Shown here: positions 1 to 7,210 of the stretch, piece by piece | How the letters are laid out: each line of letters starts with the position of its first letter | How positions within the stretch are numbered: position 1 is the stretch's first letter | NCBI RefSeq assembly: GCF_020217185.1 | Contig: NZ_JAIWNX010000135.1 | Location: 1 to 15,214, forward strand | Length of the DNA stretch: 15,214 nucleotides | From: Asticcacaulis sp. | GTDB lineage: Bacteria; Pseudomonadota; Alphaproteobacteria; Caulobacterales; Caulobacteraceae | Direction of reading: 5' to 3' | Made by a program: the position numbers and the translations under genes | Notes under the pieces: model-generated | What the model saw: only the letters and a program-made list of their open reading frames with translations | What the model was told of the DNA's origin: nothing | Databases searched by the model: none

Positions 1-606
1 GTCCAGCACCGCATAGATGGCCGGAAACGGCACGCCTTCGCCCCACATCAGATAGGTCGATTGCCCGTCATCGAACAGGCGCATCGGCACCAGAGACGGG
101 TCTCCGGCATAGGTGTAGCTGGTATTGCGCTTTTCCGGCAGGGTGGAGACGGGCTTGGCCGGGGTCGCCGGTGCGGCGGCGGCTTTCTCCGCGGCTTCGC
201 GGGCCTCTTCTTCATCCTTGGGGTAGGTGAAGCGCAGATCGTAGATCACCTCCCCGCGTTTGCAGGCGGCGGCGTCCTTGGTGCGCAGTTCGAAGGCATA
301 GGTGCGGCGGTTGGTGACGACCGACAGATTGGTGAAGGCCCCGCGCTGAAACGGCTTCACGAACATCAGATTGCCGCGCTTGTTGGGTGTGGCCTGCCAC
401 TGGGCGGCATCACCCACGGCGACATTCTCGATCTTTTCGTTGTCGGCGAAGGTGATCATGGTCTGAAAGCTGACGCAGGTATCGAGGCGGATGACCTCGC
501 CATCGACATAGGTGATGGTGCGTATGCGGCTGTCCTGCGCCTGAGCGGGCGCGACGGCGAGCAAAGGCACGGCGATCAGCAGGGAAAGGGTAGAGGCGAA
601 CTTCAT
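1..606 (-). CDS. virB9: VirB9-type T4SS outer-membrane core protein (3' end cut by window edge)
   Basis: Open reading frame from ATG at 606 running off the left edge, 202 residues visible. It begins with a clear Sec signal peptide (about residues 1-23, ending AQA). The N-terminal VirB9/TrbG/CagX domain follows (RIRTITYVDGEVIRL near 27-41, then a stretch ending NRRTYAFELRT). Next comes an Ala/Glu/Lys/Pro-rich linker and the start of the C-terminal beta domain (TSYTYAGD, then PMRLFDDGQSTYLMWG). VirB9 forms the periplasmic/outer-membrane core ring of VirB-type secretion systems with VirB7 and VirB10. Family members are usually about 260-290 residues, so perhaps 60-90 residues lie outside the window. 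The start codon overlaps the virB6 stop as ATGA, indicating translational coupling. Family assignment is confident; the function (conjugation or effector delivery) cannot be told from here. Confidence 0.9.
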   Translation of the reverse strand, partial: MKFASTLSLLIAVPLLAVAPAQAQDSRIRTITYVDGEVIRLDTCVSFQTMITFADNEKIENVAVGDAAQWQATPNKRGNLMFVKPFQRGAFTNLSVVTNRRTYAFELRTKDAAACKRGEVIYDLRFTYPKDEEEAREAAEKAAAAPATPAKPVSTLPEKRNTSYTYAGDPSLVPMRLFDDGQSTYLMWGEGVPFPAIYAVLD

Positions 607-1862
607 GAACCGGGGGCCTTTGAAAGGGGCGTCGGGGTCGGGGCGGTTTTGGCGGACGAAGAGGCGGGGGCGGCAGAGCCGGGCGCGGCGCGGAACCTTT
701 GGCCTAGGCCCTGACGGCGCGTCACGCCGCCGGACAGTTGCCCCGCCTGGGGCGTCGCAGAGAGGGTGGTGGTTACGGTCTGCACCCGCGTGTCGCGGCT
801 GGAGCTGCGGCCCCCGGCGGCAGCAGACTGACTGTTCTGCGTGATAAGCGTGGAGCCTCCGGCAGCGGCGATCACAGCGGCCGAGGTCACGGCGGCGGCC
901 TGCACGTCGGCGGCGCTGTCGCCGCGCCCGCGCAGCGGGTTCCAGTTTTTGACGATATTAAAGGCCACCACCATCAGCATGATAAGGAAAGCCGCATAAA
1001 TCACGGAACCCATGAACAAAATGACGATCGGCTGAATGTCGCGCACCGTTTGCATGGGGTCGCCGGATATGGCCAGAATGGCGGGCGTCAGGAGCGCCAG
1101 AGCCGCCGAGCCACCGAGCGTCACCAGCATGGGGATAAAGGCAAAGCCGATTGACGTCCGTAACCAACCTTCAAACAGGCCGCGCGTCTGGGTAAACAGG
1201 GCAAAGACGACGAACAGCGGCCCCAGGGCCAGCAAAAGCGTCAGGATGAGGCGCGACAGGACCAGCACACCGACAGTCGACAGCAGCAGGATCAGGCCCG
1301 AACTCCACAACATATCCGAGGCCGACGACTTACCATTACGGATGGGTGGCGCGATGGGCTGCGGGTTTTGTACACTGGGGGCCGCGGTCGCCGCAGGGGC
1401 GGCCTGCGACGTCTGTTCAAAGGCGGTCGCGGCATCGGCAAAGTGCACGAACAGCACGTCGAGCCGCTTGGCAAAGGCGGCGCTGGCCCCCTCATTGGAA
1501 CCGGTTAGCGCAGCGGCGATCTCGTCCGGGCCGCGCGTCAGCAGGTTATAGACCACGGTCTGATAGGCGGGCCACGCCGTAACGAAAGTCAGGACCAGAC
1601 CAATGGCCAGCACCTTCGGCGTCATGGTGGTCAGGGTCAGGCGCGTGCGCCCGGTGATCAGTCCGAAGGCCAGAAAAGCGATATAGAGGGTCAGGCAGAT
1701 GGTCAGGGCCGTGCCCAGATAGCCGCCAGTACCGAACAAACGCCCGAAGCTGTCTTCGACCACGCGCCCGATCTGACAGTCCACGCTCATCAGCGCGCCT
1801 GAAATACCCGTATCGCCGCTGAGCGGCATACCGGGGCAGGTGGCGGGTGGCGGCGGCATCAT
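603..1862 (-). CDS. virB6: VirB6/TrbL-family T4SS inner-membrane protein
   Basis: 419 residues from the ATG at 1862 (starting MMPPPPATCPG), chosen because it overlaps the virB4 stop as ATGA. The open frame extends further upstream only into virB4, and Met25 is a possible alternative start. About five or six hydrophobic segments are visible, near residues 46-70, 84-107, 186-208, 205-225, 236-264 and 279-305. A polar, Ala/Pro/Gln-rich loop (about 150-182) separates the second and third, as in VirB6/TrbL proteins. VirB6 is the polytopic channel component at the inner membrane and contacts substrate during translocation. After the last membrane segment there is a roughly 105-residue low-complexity Ala/Ser/Thr/Gly-rich tail (315-419), longer than the classical Agrobacterium protein carries. 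The gene sits between virB4 and virB9 in one operon. Confidence 0.88.
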   Translation of the reverse strand: MMPPPPATCPGMPLSGDTGISGALMSVDCQIGRVVEDSFGRLFGTGGYLGTALTICLTLYIAFLAFGLITGRTRLTLTTMTPKVLAIGLVLTFVTAWPAYQTVVYNLLTRGPDEIAAALTGSNEGASAAFAKRLDVLFVHFADAATAFEQTSQAAPAATAAPSVQNPQPIAPPIRNGKSSASDMLWSSGLILLLSTVGVLVLSRLILTLLLALGPLFVVFALFTQTRGLFEGWLRTSIGFAFIPMLVTLGGSAALALLTPAILAISGDPMQTVRDIQPIVILFMGSVIYAAFLIMLMVVAFNIVKNWNPLRGRGDSAADVQAAAVTSAAVIAAAGGSTLITQNSQSAAAGGRSSSRDTRVQTVTTTLSATPQAGQLSGGVTRRQGLGQRFRAAPGSAAPASSSAKTAPTPTPLSKAPGS

Positions 1863-4285
1863 GCGGATACACGCTCCGTTTGGCCAAAGCCGGGCCACGG
1901 CGTGCCGGTCAGGGCTTCGAACCACGCCGACGGCGCGTCGCCATGCGTTTCGCGCAGTTCGTCCAGCTTGCGCACCGTCGATTCCCGTCCCGACAGCAGG
2001 GTGAGGATTTCCGGCGTCCCCGACAGGTCAAGGCGCGCCACGACCGAATGGTTGCCATGCTTGAGCAGGAAGGCGCGCGAATGCGGCGGCAGGGCGCGCA
2101 CCAGACCGACCTCGTGCGCGCTGAGGCCGAAGCCTTCGCCATAGTCTTCGAAACGGGCACGCGGATTGGGCATGAAGATCTGCGTCGCCGCCTGCTCGAT
2201 GATCGCCGAAGAGATGCGGCTGTCGAGGGCGTCACCGGCGCTTTGCGTGCCGAAACCGAGTATGGCGTTACGCTTTCTGAGCGTCTTCATCCAGTCGCGG
2301 ATGCGCGCGGCAAATACCTCATCGTCCAGCGCCTTCCAGCCCTCGTCGATCAGGATCATGGCCGGGGTGCCGTCCAGACGCTCCTCGATGCGGTGGAAGA
2401 GGTACATCATGATCGGCCCGCGCAAGATCGGTGCGTCGAGGAACTGCGTCATGTCGAAGCCCAGAACGCGCGCCGACAGGTCGAGCTGATCCGCCTCGTT
2501 ATCGAACAGCCACGCCCATTCGCCCGACCCGACCCACGGCGCCAGACGCGCCGCCAGATCGGTCTGGCTGGGGCGACGGAAGCCACCGAGAAGCTCCTGA
2601 AAATAGCGCAGGCGGCGATAGGCCGGGGCCTGCGCGTACATGGCGTCGATGGCCGAGGCGATGATGGCCTCGTCCTCCGGCGGCAGGGCCGGGCCTTCGC
2701 CGGCGATCAGTCGCGACAACAGATCGCGCAGGAAGCCGCGATTGATGGCGCTGTCGGGCAGTTGCAGCGGATTGAAGCCGCTCGGTTCCCCGGCGCGCAG
2801 GGTGGCGTAATGGCCGCCGATGGCGCGAATGAAGATTTCCGAACCGCGATCCTTGTCGAAGATGATGGTGCGCGGACGCGCCTTCTGGGCTTGCGCGGCG
2901 AGGAAGTTGAGCACCACGGTCTTGCCCGATCCCGACGGACCGATCAGGGTGAAGTTACCGAGGTCCGAGGCGTGGAAGTTGAAGAAGTAGGGCGTGGCGG
3001 CCGTCGTTTCAAAGACCGTAATCGCCTCACCCCAGTGGTTGCCGGTGGCCTGACCCAAGGCAAAGCCGTGCAGGCTGGCCAGACCGGCGAAGGCCGAGAC
3101 CGAAATCAGCGCCTTACGCGCGATAAAGGCCTCATTGCCCGGAAACTGCGCCCAGAAGGCCGGTTCGAGATTGATGTCTTCGCGGACCGCCATCGCCCCC
3201 GTATCGGCCAGCGCCGAGGTGACCTGCGCCGCCGCCTGATCGAGTGCGCTGAGCCCCGGTGCGCGCACGCACACGCTCAGGTGATGTTCGCCCAGAGCCG
3301 TCTGCCCGGACGCCAGTTCATCCTTGGCCGCCATCAGGCCAGCGCGTAGCGTAATGCCGTCATCATCGGCGGCGCGCAGACGGCGCAGGGCCAGATTGAC
3401 GCGCTCCAGTCCGATTTGACGATCCACGAACTGAAAGCTCTGCGACACGGTCATTTCATAGGGCAGGTGCAGCAGGGCATCGAGCATCCCCGGCGCAGCC
3501 TGCGGCGGATATTCCTTCACCGAAATGAGCGCGCCGAACGATTTATCGCCGCCCGCGCTTTTCATTTCAAAGGCATCGACGCCAAAGCTGAGGCGCTGAT
3601 AGGGCAGGTATTGCCCCACATCGTCGCGCGCCAGCGGATCGGGCTTGAGCACCGGGCGCATTTCCCCGTGCATCAGGGCCGACAGCAGTTCCAGCGGCTC
3701 CGAACAGCGGCCGCCGCGCGTCTCATAGGAGGTCAGAAGCCGCGGGCCATAACGCCCCAGCGCCGCCATCAGAGCGTCGCGCGCCGCATCAAGGTCGCGC
3801 AGTTCCGCCCCCAGACCGTCGCGATCGGCTCCGGATTGCGCGCCAAACAGCTTGCCAAGGCTTTCCGACAGACCGGCCTTACCACGCGCGGGGCGGCGCA
3901 GAATGGTGATAAACAGGTCGTTGACGAACAGTTCGCGCGATTGCAGGCGGTCCTGCCAGCGCGCATTGATGTAACCGGCAATGGGGTCGTCGTACTGACC
4001 GCTGCTGGTCACCGAGACCTTGCGGCGCACGATATGGTGGTGCAGCACCAGCCGCGAATCCCCGATGGCGCGCAGGGCGCTTTCCCGCAGGGCGTGCAGG
4101 CTGTTGAGGTCGGTCGTATCGGCCGTTTCAAAACCAAAGCCGTCGATATAGAGGGCCTGCATCAGCGACCCGTCGCGCAGGGTAACCGTGTGGTCATTAT
4201 AGAGATGGGCGTAGGGCAGGCGATCACCGATCCGCTGCTCCCTGGCGCCCAGACTCATGACTTGCCCGAACAGGCCGTTACTCAT
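1859..4285 (-). CDS. virB4: VirB4 T4SS ATPase
   Basis: 808 residues, the usual VirB4 size. The N-terminal CagE/TrbE/VirB domain occupies roughly residues 1-420 (early motif YIDGFGFET at 46-54). The C-terminal AAA/P-loop ATPase domain has Walker A GPSGSGKT at 449-456, a FDKDRGSEIF segment at 476-485 and Walker B MILIDE at 643-648. The typical GFGTQSAGDAL segment follows at 677-686 and PNPRARFEDY at 706-715. VirB4 is the hexameric ATPase at the cytoplasmic face of the secretion channel and drives pilus biogenesis and substrate transfer. The start ATG at 4285 lies 9 bases after the virB3 stop with a weak AAGG ribosome site before it. The stop overlaps the virB6 start. All nucleotide-binding motifs appear intact, so the protein should be active. 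Confidence 0.96.
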   Translation of the reverse strand: MSNGLFGQVMSLGAREQRIGDRLPYAHLYNDHTVTLRDGSLMQALYIDGFGFETADTTDLNSLHALRESALRAIGDSRLVLHHHIVRRKVSVTSSGQYDDPIAGYINARWQDRLQSRELFVNDLFITILRRPARGKAGLSESLGKLFGAQSGADRDGLGAELRDLDAARDALMAALGRYGPRLLTSYETRGGRCSEPLELLSALMHGEMRPVLKPDPLARDDVGQYLPYQRLSFGVDAFEMKSAGGDKSFGALISVKEYPPQAAPGMLDALLHLPYEMTVSQSFQFVDRQIGLERVNLALRRLRAADDDGITLRAGLMAAKDELASGQTALGEHHLSVCVRAPGLSALDQAAAQVTSALADTGAMAVREDINLEPAFWAQFPGNEAFIARKALISVSAFAGLASLHGFALGQATGNHWGEAITVFETTAATPYFFNFHASDLGNFTLIGPSGSGKTVVLNFLAAQAQKARPRTIIFDKDRGSEIFIRAIGGHYATLRAGEPSGFNPLQLPDSAINRGFLRDLLSRLIAGEGPALPPEDEAIIASAIDAMYAQAPAYRRLRYFQELLGGFRRPSQTDLAARLAPWVGSGEWAWLFDNEADQLDLSARVLGFDMTQFLDAPILRGPIMMYLFHRIEERLDGTPAMILIDEGWKALDDEVFAARIRDWMKTLRKRNAILGFGTQSAGDALDSRISSAIIEQAATQIFMPNPRARFEDYGEGFGLSAHEVGLVRALPPHSRAFLLKHGNHSVVARLDLSGTPEILTLLSGRESTVRKLDELRETHGDAPSAWFEALTGTPWPGFGQTERVSA

Positions 4286-4294
4286 GCGAAAACC

Positions 4295-4591
4295 TTACGG
4301 TAGATAGGAGTTGCAGCGCCAGAACTTGTAATTCCGGATGCGCGGGGTGCGGCTCACCTTGGTGAACCACAGGTCGAACAGGCGCGGTTCACGCAGGCAG
4401 GCCAGATAGCCGACCGCGTGAACCAGAAGCGCAATCCCCAGAGCCCAGAACGACCGCGTGACCAGAAAGGCCTCGGTGGTGATCATGAAGTTGAGGATGA
4501 AGTACGAGTAGGTCACACCCGCAAACATTTGCGGTTGGGTAAGCGCCCGGAAGATGGGCGCCTTGACCAGAGCGACGGTCTCTTCGCTCAT
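4295..4591 (-). CDS. virB3: VirB3 T4SS inner-membrane protein
   Basis: 98 residues. VirB3 proteins are short inner-membrane proteins needed for pilus assembly, often working next to, or fused to, VirB4. The sequence begins with the characteristic APIFRALTQPQMFAGV segment (residues 11-26), followed by one or two hydrophobic stretches (about 22-46 and 48-66). After these comes the conserved REPRLFDLW motif near 67-75. It lies 3 bases downstream of virB2 and 9 bases upstream of virB4, in the canonical B2-B3-B4 order. The start at 4591 is the first ATG after the virB2 stop. The ribosome site overlaps the end of virB2, so translation is probably coupled. Confidence 0.93.
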   Translation of the reverse strand: MSEETVALVKAPIFRALTQPQMFAGVTYSYFILNFMITTEAFLVTRSFWALGIALLVHAVGYLACLREPRLFDLWFTKVSRTPRIRNYKFWRCNSYLP

Positions 4592-4594
4592 GCC

Positions 4595-4885
4595 TCAGCC
4601 CACGGCCGTGCGGATGCCCGCCACGATGGTGGCCGCGCCGAACAGGATGAAGATGCCGAGGATGACGGTGGCCCCGAAGCGCCAGTTCATGCGGCCCGAC
4701 AGCATCATGAAGCCGACGGCGGCCACGGCGATCACGGCCACGGCGGTGGCGACATTGCCGAGCAGCGTGCCCTGAATCCAGCCGAGCGCATTGACGATCG
4801 GGCCGGAACCGGCGGGGTCCTGCGCAAAGGCCGGAGACGCGGCCAGCAGGGGCAGGAGGGCGGGCAGGAATTTACGGACGTTCAT
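4595..4885 (-). CDS. virB2: VirB2-type pilin (TrbC/VirB2 family)
   Basis: 96 residues, the major T4SS pilus subunit by family and position. A Sec signal peptide is visible (MNVRKFLPALLPLLAASPAFAQ, cleavage probably after AFA). The mature part is about 75 residues with two hydrophobic helices (about 43-63 and 70-91) joined by a short basic loop, SGRMNWRFG, as in VirB2 pilins. The N-terminal motif GPIVNALGWIQGTLLG before the first helix is also typical. An AAGGA ribosome site at 4897-4893 overlaps the virB1 stop codon, so translation of the pilin follows directly from virB1. No sequence suggesting TraF-type circularisation can be judged from here. Confidence 0.93.
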   Translation of the reverse strand: MNVRKFLPALLPLLAASPAFAQDPAGSGPIVNALGWIQGTLLGNVATAVAVIAVAAVGFMMLSGRMNWRFGATVILGIFILFGAATIVAGIRTAVG

Positions 4886-4895
4886 GGGTCTATCC

Positions 4896-5468
4896 TTACG
4901 AGCAGGTCTCGGTCGGTTGAGGATCGGTCTTTACGCTGAGCCGGTCAAGGCTTCGGGCGACATAGGCCTGGGTTTCGGCATAGGGCGGCACACCGCCGTG
5001 ACGGTTGACCGCGCCAGCCCCGGCATTATAGGCCGCCAGCGCCAGATCAATGCGGCCGTCAAAGCGGTCCAGCTGACGGCGCAGATAGGCGGCACCGCCG
5101 AACACATTGCCCTGCGGATCAAAGGGATCGACGCCCAGTTCGGCGGCGGTGGCGGGCATCAGTTGCATCAGGCCGATGGCCCCACGCGGCGACACGGCCT
5201 TGGGGTTAAAACCTGACTCCTGACGAATAACGGCGATCAGAAAGTCGGCGCTGAGATTATAGCGTTCGGCGGCGGCCTCGATGACCTCCTGATAGGGCAG
5301 GGATGTCGCGTGAACGGTTACCGGCGGTACGGAGGCGCACAGGGTGTGGTAGTCGCCATTGTCGGCGACCTCAAACACCTGCGCAGCCACGGGCAGAGCG
5401 GCACAGAGCGCCCCCCCCATCGTTCCCGCTGCTGTCAAAACTGCCCGCACGGGCCGCTCCTTGCTCAC
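4896..5468 (-). CDS. virB1: VirB1-type lytic transglycosylase
   Basis: 190 residues with an SLT (goose-lysozyme-like) domain from about residue 58 to 175. Visible motifs are RQESGFNP (82-89) with predicted catalytic Glu84, GLMQLMP (99-105) and ALAAYNAG (143-150). The enzyme cleaves the peptidoglycan glycan strand with formation of 1,6-anhydro-muramic acid, opening the wall for the secretion channel. It is exported through an N-terminal signal (hydrophobic stretch about 8-30 ending VAA). The start shown is a GTG at 5468, which leaves the basic n-region SKERPVR intact. An internal ATG (Met17, 5420) would also give a short signal peptide, so the exact start is unsure. This is the first gene of the virB operon as seen here. 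Confidence 0.92.
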   Translation of the reverse strand: MSKERPVRAVLTAAGTMGGALCAALPVAAQVFEVADNGDYHTLCASVPPVTVHATSLPYQEVIEAAAERYNLSADFLIAVIRQESGFNPKAVSPRGAIGLMQLMPATAAELGVDPFDPQGNVFGGAAYLRRQLDRFDGRIDLALAAYNAGAGAVNRHGGVPPYAETQAYVARSLDRLSVKTDPQPTETCS

Positions 5469-5647
5469 ACTCTGTACCGCGCCCTGTATCGCGTCACACC
5501 GGCACCGATCCGGCGCTGGCGTCCTCTGGTCAAGCGGCTCTAACAGTTAAGTTTGTCAGATTTGTTACGCCTGTCCGTCAATGATCCTTGCACGGAGAAT
5601 TTTTGCGATTCGCCGTCAAAGTCAGCATACACCGCGCGGTCGTGAAT

Positions 5648-7195
5648 TTACAGGAAGCCGAGATTGGGCTGTGAGAAATTGCGCAGATTGGGGAAGATGG
5701 TGTTGAGGTCGGTGTCCGACACGCCGAACCAGCGCCCCAGCGTCGCCGCATACTGATCAACCGAGGTGGTGGGGATAAAGGAGGCCCCCACCATGTTGGG
5801 GTTGGAGAAGCCGGATACGTCCATGCCCACCGTCGGGAACTGCCCGTACATGTCGCCGCCCTTGACCGCGCCACCCATAATCAGTTGCGGACCGGCCCAG
5901 GCGTGGTCGGTGCCATCGCCATTGGTGTTGAAGGTGCGCGAGAAATCGGACGCCGTAAAGGTCGTCACATTGGCGCGCATATCGACGCCGTTGATATTGG
6001 CGAGTGTGCTATCGAGATAGCTCATCGCCTGCGCTACCTTGGCGAGGTTGTTCGACTGGTCGCGGTTCTGGTTGTCGTGGCTGTCCCAGCCGCCCAGCGA
6101 CACCATGAAGACCTGACGCTTGACGCCAAAGGCCGGGGCGGCGGCGATCATGCGGGCGACGGTGCGCATCTGCAGCGCCAGACTGTTGGTTTCGGTCGCT
6201 CCCGTCGCCGGATTGGTATAGGTCGGCGGCGAAGGCACGGCGGTCACGACGGCGCGGCTGAAGACTTCGTTGACGACGCTGGCTGCCCCGACCGAGCGGG
6301 CATTGATGCGCCCCAGATCATTGGCAAAGTCCGACGCTGTGACGGTGTCATTGATGATGGTCTTCAGTTCACCCGGTGCCGCGGAAGACCCGAACAGGGT
6401 CGTGGCCGTGGTGCCATTGACCGTCACCGCCGGGGCCGCGTTGGTCGAAAGCGGGTACTGCACCACGGACTGCCCGGACAGGAACACCGCCGTACCCCCC
6501 GCCGTAATGGCGGTGAAGATGGTGTTCTGGCCATTCATATTCATCAGCATATCGCCCATGCGCCCGCCCCAGCCGGTGCGCGCGCCTTCGGCGGCCCCGG
6601 CCTGCCAGGTTGATTGCTGGTCATTATGCGAAAACAGGTTGGCGGGCAGGGGCACGCTGCGGGCCTGATACTGCGCCTTGGTGGTCGGTTGGATCAGCGT
6701 GCCGACATTGGCCAGCACGGCCAGCCGCCCCTGATCGAACAGGGTTTTACACGGGCTCATCAGCGGGTGCAGGCCAAAGGTGCGCGACGTGGCATTGGTG
6801 CCGGCCGGGATGGCCTGCGCGGTCCTGGGCGCGATGGGCAGGACGCCGCCCCAATGCTCAGGTTTGCCGAGCGCCGAAGCCCGCCCCGTGACGGCATTGA
6901 CCTGGCCCACAGGTGTTGGGGCTGTGCCCACAGGCATCAGAGCAATCGGATCGGTGCCCTGATTGCGCGCGGCGAAATAGCGGCCCCACGAGTCGCTATC
7001 GGTGGCCAGCACCATATTGTTGGCGTCATTGCCGCCAAACAGGAAGACGCAGACCAGCGCCTTATAGTCCGGGGCGCTTTGCCCGGCGGCGGAGCCCACG
7101 GCGGCCAGTTGCAGGCCGAAGGAGGTGGCTGTGGTCAGGCCGGCAAGGCCAGCCCCAAGGCGAAAGAAGGCGCGGCGATCGATCTGGGAGGTCAT
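5648..7195 (-). CDS. DUF1501 family Tat-exported protein
   Basis: 515 residues from the ATG at 7195. The open frame continues upstream of it, but the chosen start places a twin-arginine signal at the N-terminus (DRRAFFRLGAG at residues 6-16, then a hydrophobic stretch to about 40). It also has an AGGAACGG ribosome site before it. DUF1501 (COG4102) hallmarks are FLFGGNDANN (51-60), GLHP with LAVLANVGTL, FSHNDQQSTWQ, SLGGWDSHDNQ and NGDGTDHAW followed by GGAVKGG. From memory the family belongs to the alkaline phosphatase/sulfatase-like fold, but no reaction is established. The gene follows the DUF1800 gene by 13 bases, a pairing seen in many bacteria, so the two presumably act together in the periplasm or at the outer membrane. 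The family call is strong; the function is unknown. Confidence 0.9.
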   Translation of the reverse strand: MTSQIDRRAFFRLGAGLAGLTTATSFGLQLAAVGSAAGQSAPDYKALVCVFLFGGNDANNMVLATDSDSWGRYFAARNQGTDPIALMPVGTAPTPVGQVNAVTGRASALGKPEHWGGVLPIAPRTAQAIPAGTNATSRTFGLHPLMSPCKTLFDQGRLAVLANVGTLIQPTTKAQYQARSVPLPANLFSHNDQQSTWQAGAAEGARTGWGGRMGDMLMNMNGQNTIFTAITAGGTAVFLSGQSVVQYPLSTNAAPAVTVNGTTATTLFGSSAAPGELKTIINDTVTASDFANDLGRINARSVGAASVVNEVFSRAVVTAVPSPPTYTNPATGATETNSLALQMRTVARMIAAAPAFGVKRQVFMVSLGGWDSHDNQNRDQSNNLAKVAQAMSYLDSTLANINGVDMRANVTTFTASDFSRTFNTNGDGTDHAWAGPQLIMGGAVKGGDMYGQFPTVGMDVSGFSNPNMVGASFIPTTSVDQYAATLGRWFGVSDTDLNTIFPNLRNFSQPNLGFL

Positions 7196-7198
7196 GAG

Positions 7199-7210
7199 TG
7201 CACCGTTCCT
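7199..7210 (-). promoter_or_regulatory. Ribosome binding site deciding the DUF1501 start
   Basis: On the minus strand AGGAACGG begins inside the TAG stop codon of the DUF1800 gene and lies about 8-10 bases before the ATG at 7195. It supports that start over upstream in-frame ATGs (7222, 7327), which fall within the DUF1800 coding region and would place a non-signal peptide before the Tat motif. Confidence 0.55.

Noticed and set aside
1847..3349. 500-codon open frame on the plus strand opposite virB4
   Set aside because: It is the antisense of a gene with intact Walker motifs. Its composition (Arg/Gln/His-rich, no domain) is typical of shadow frames in GC-rich DNA.
5631..5640. Palindrome ACCGCGCGGT after the DUF1501 gene as a terminator
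   Set aside because: Only 10 bp with no loop and no T-run on the minus-strand side; CG-rich palindromes of this size are common by chance here.
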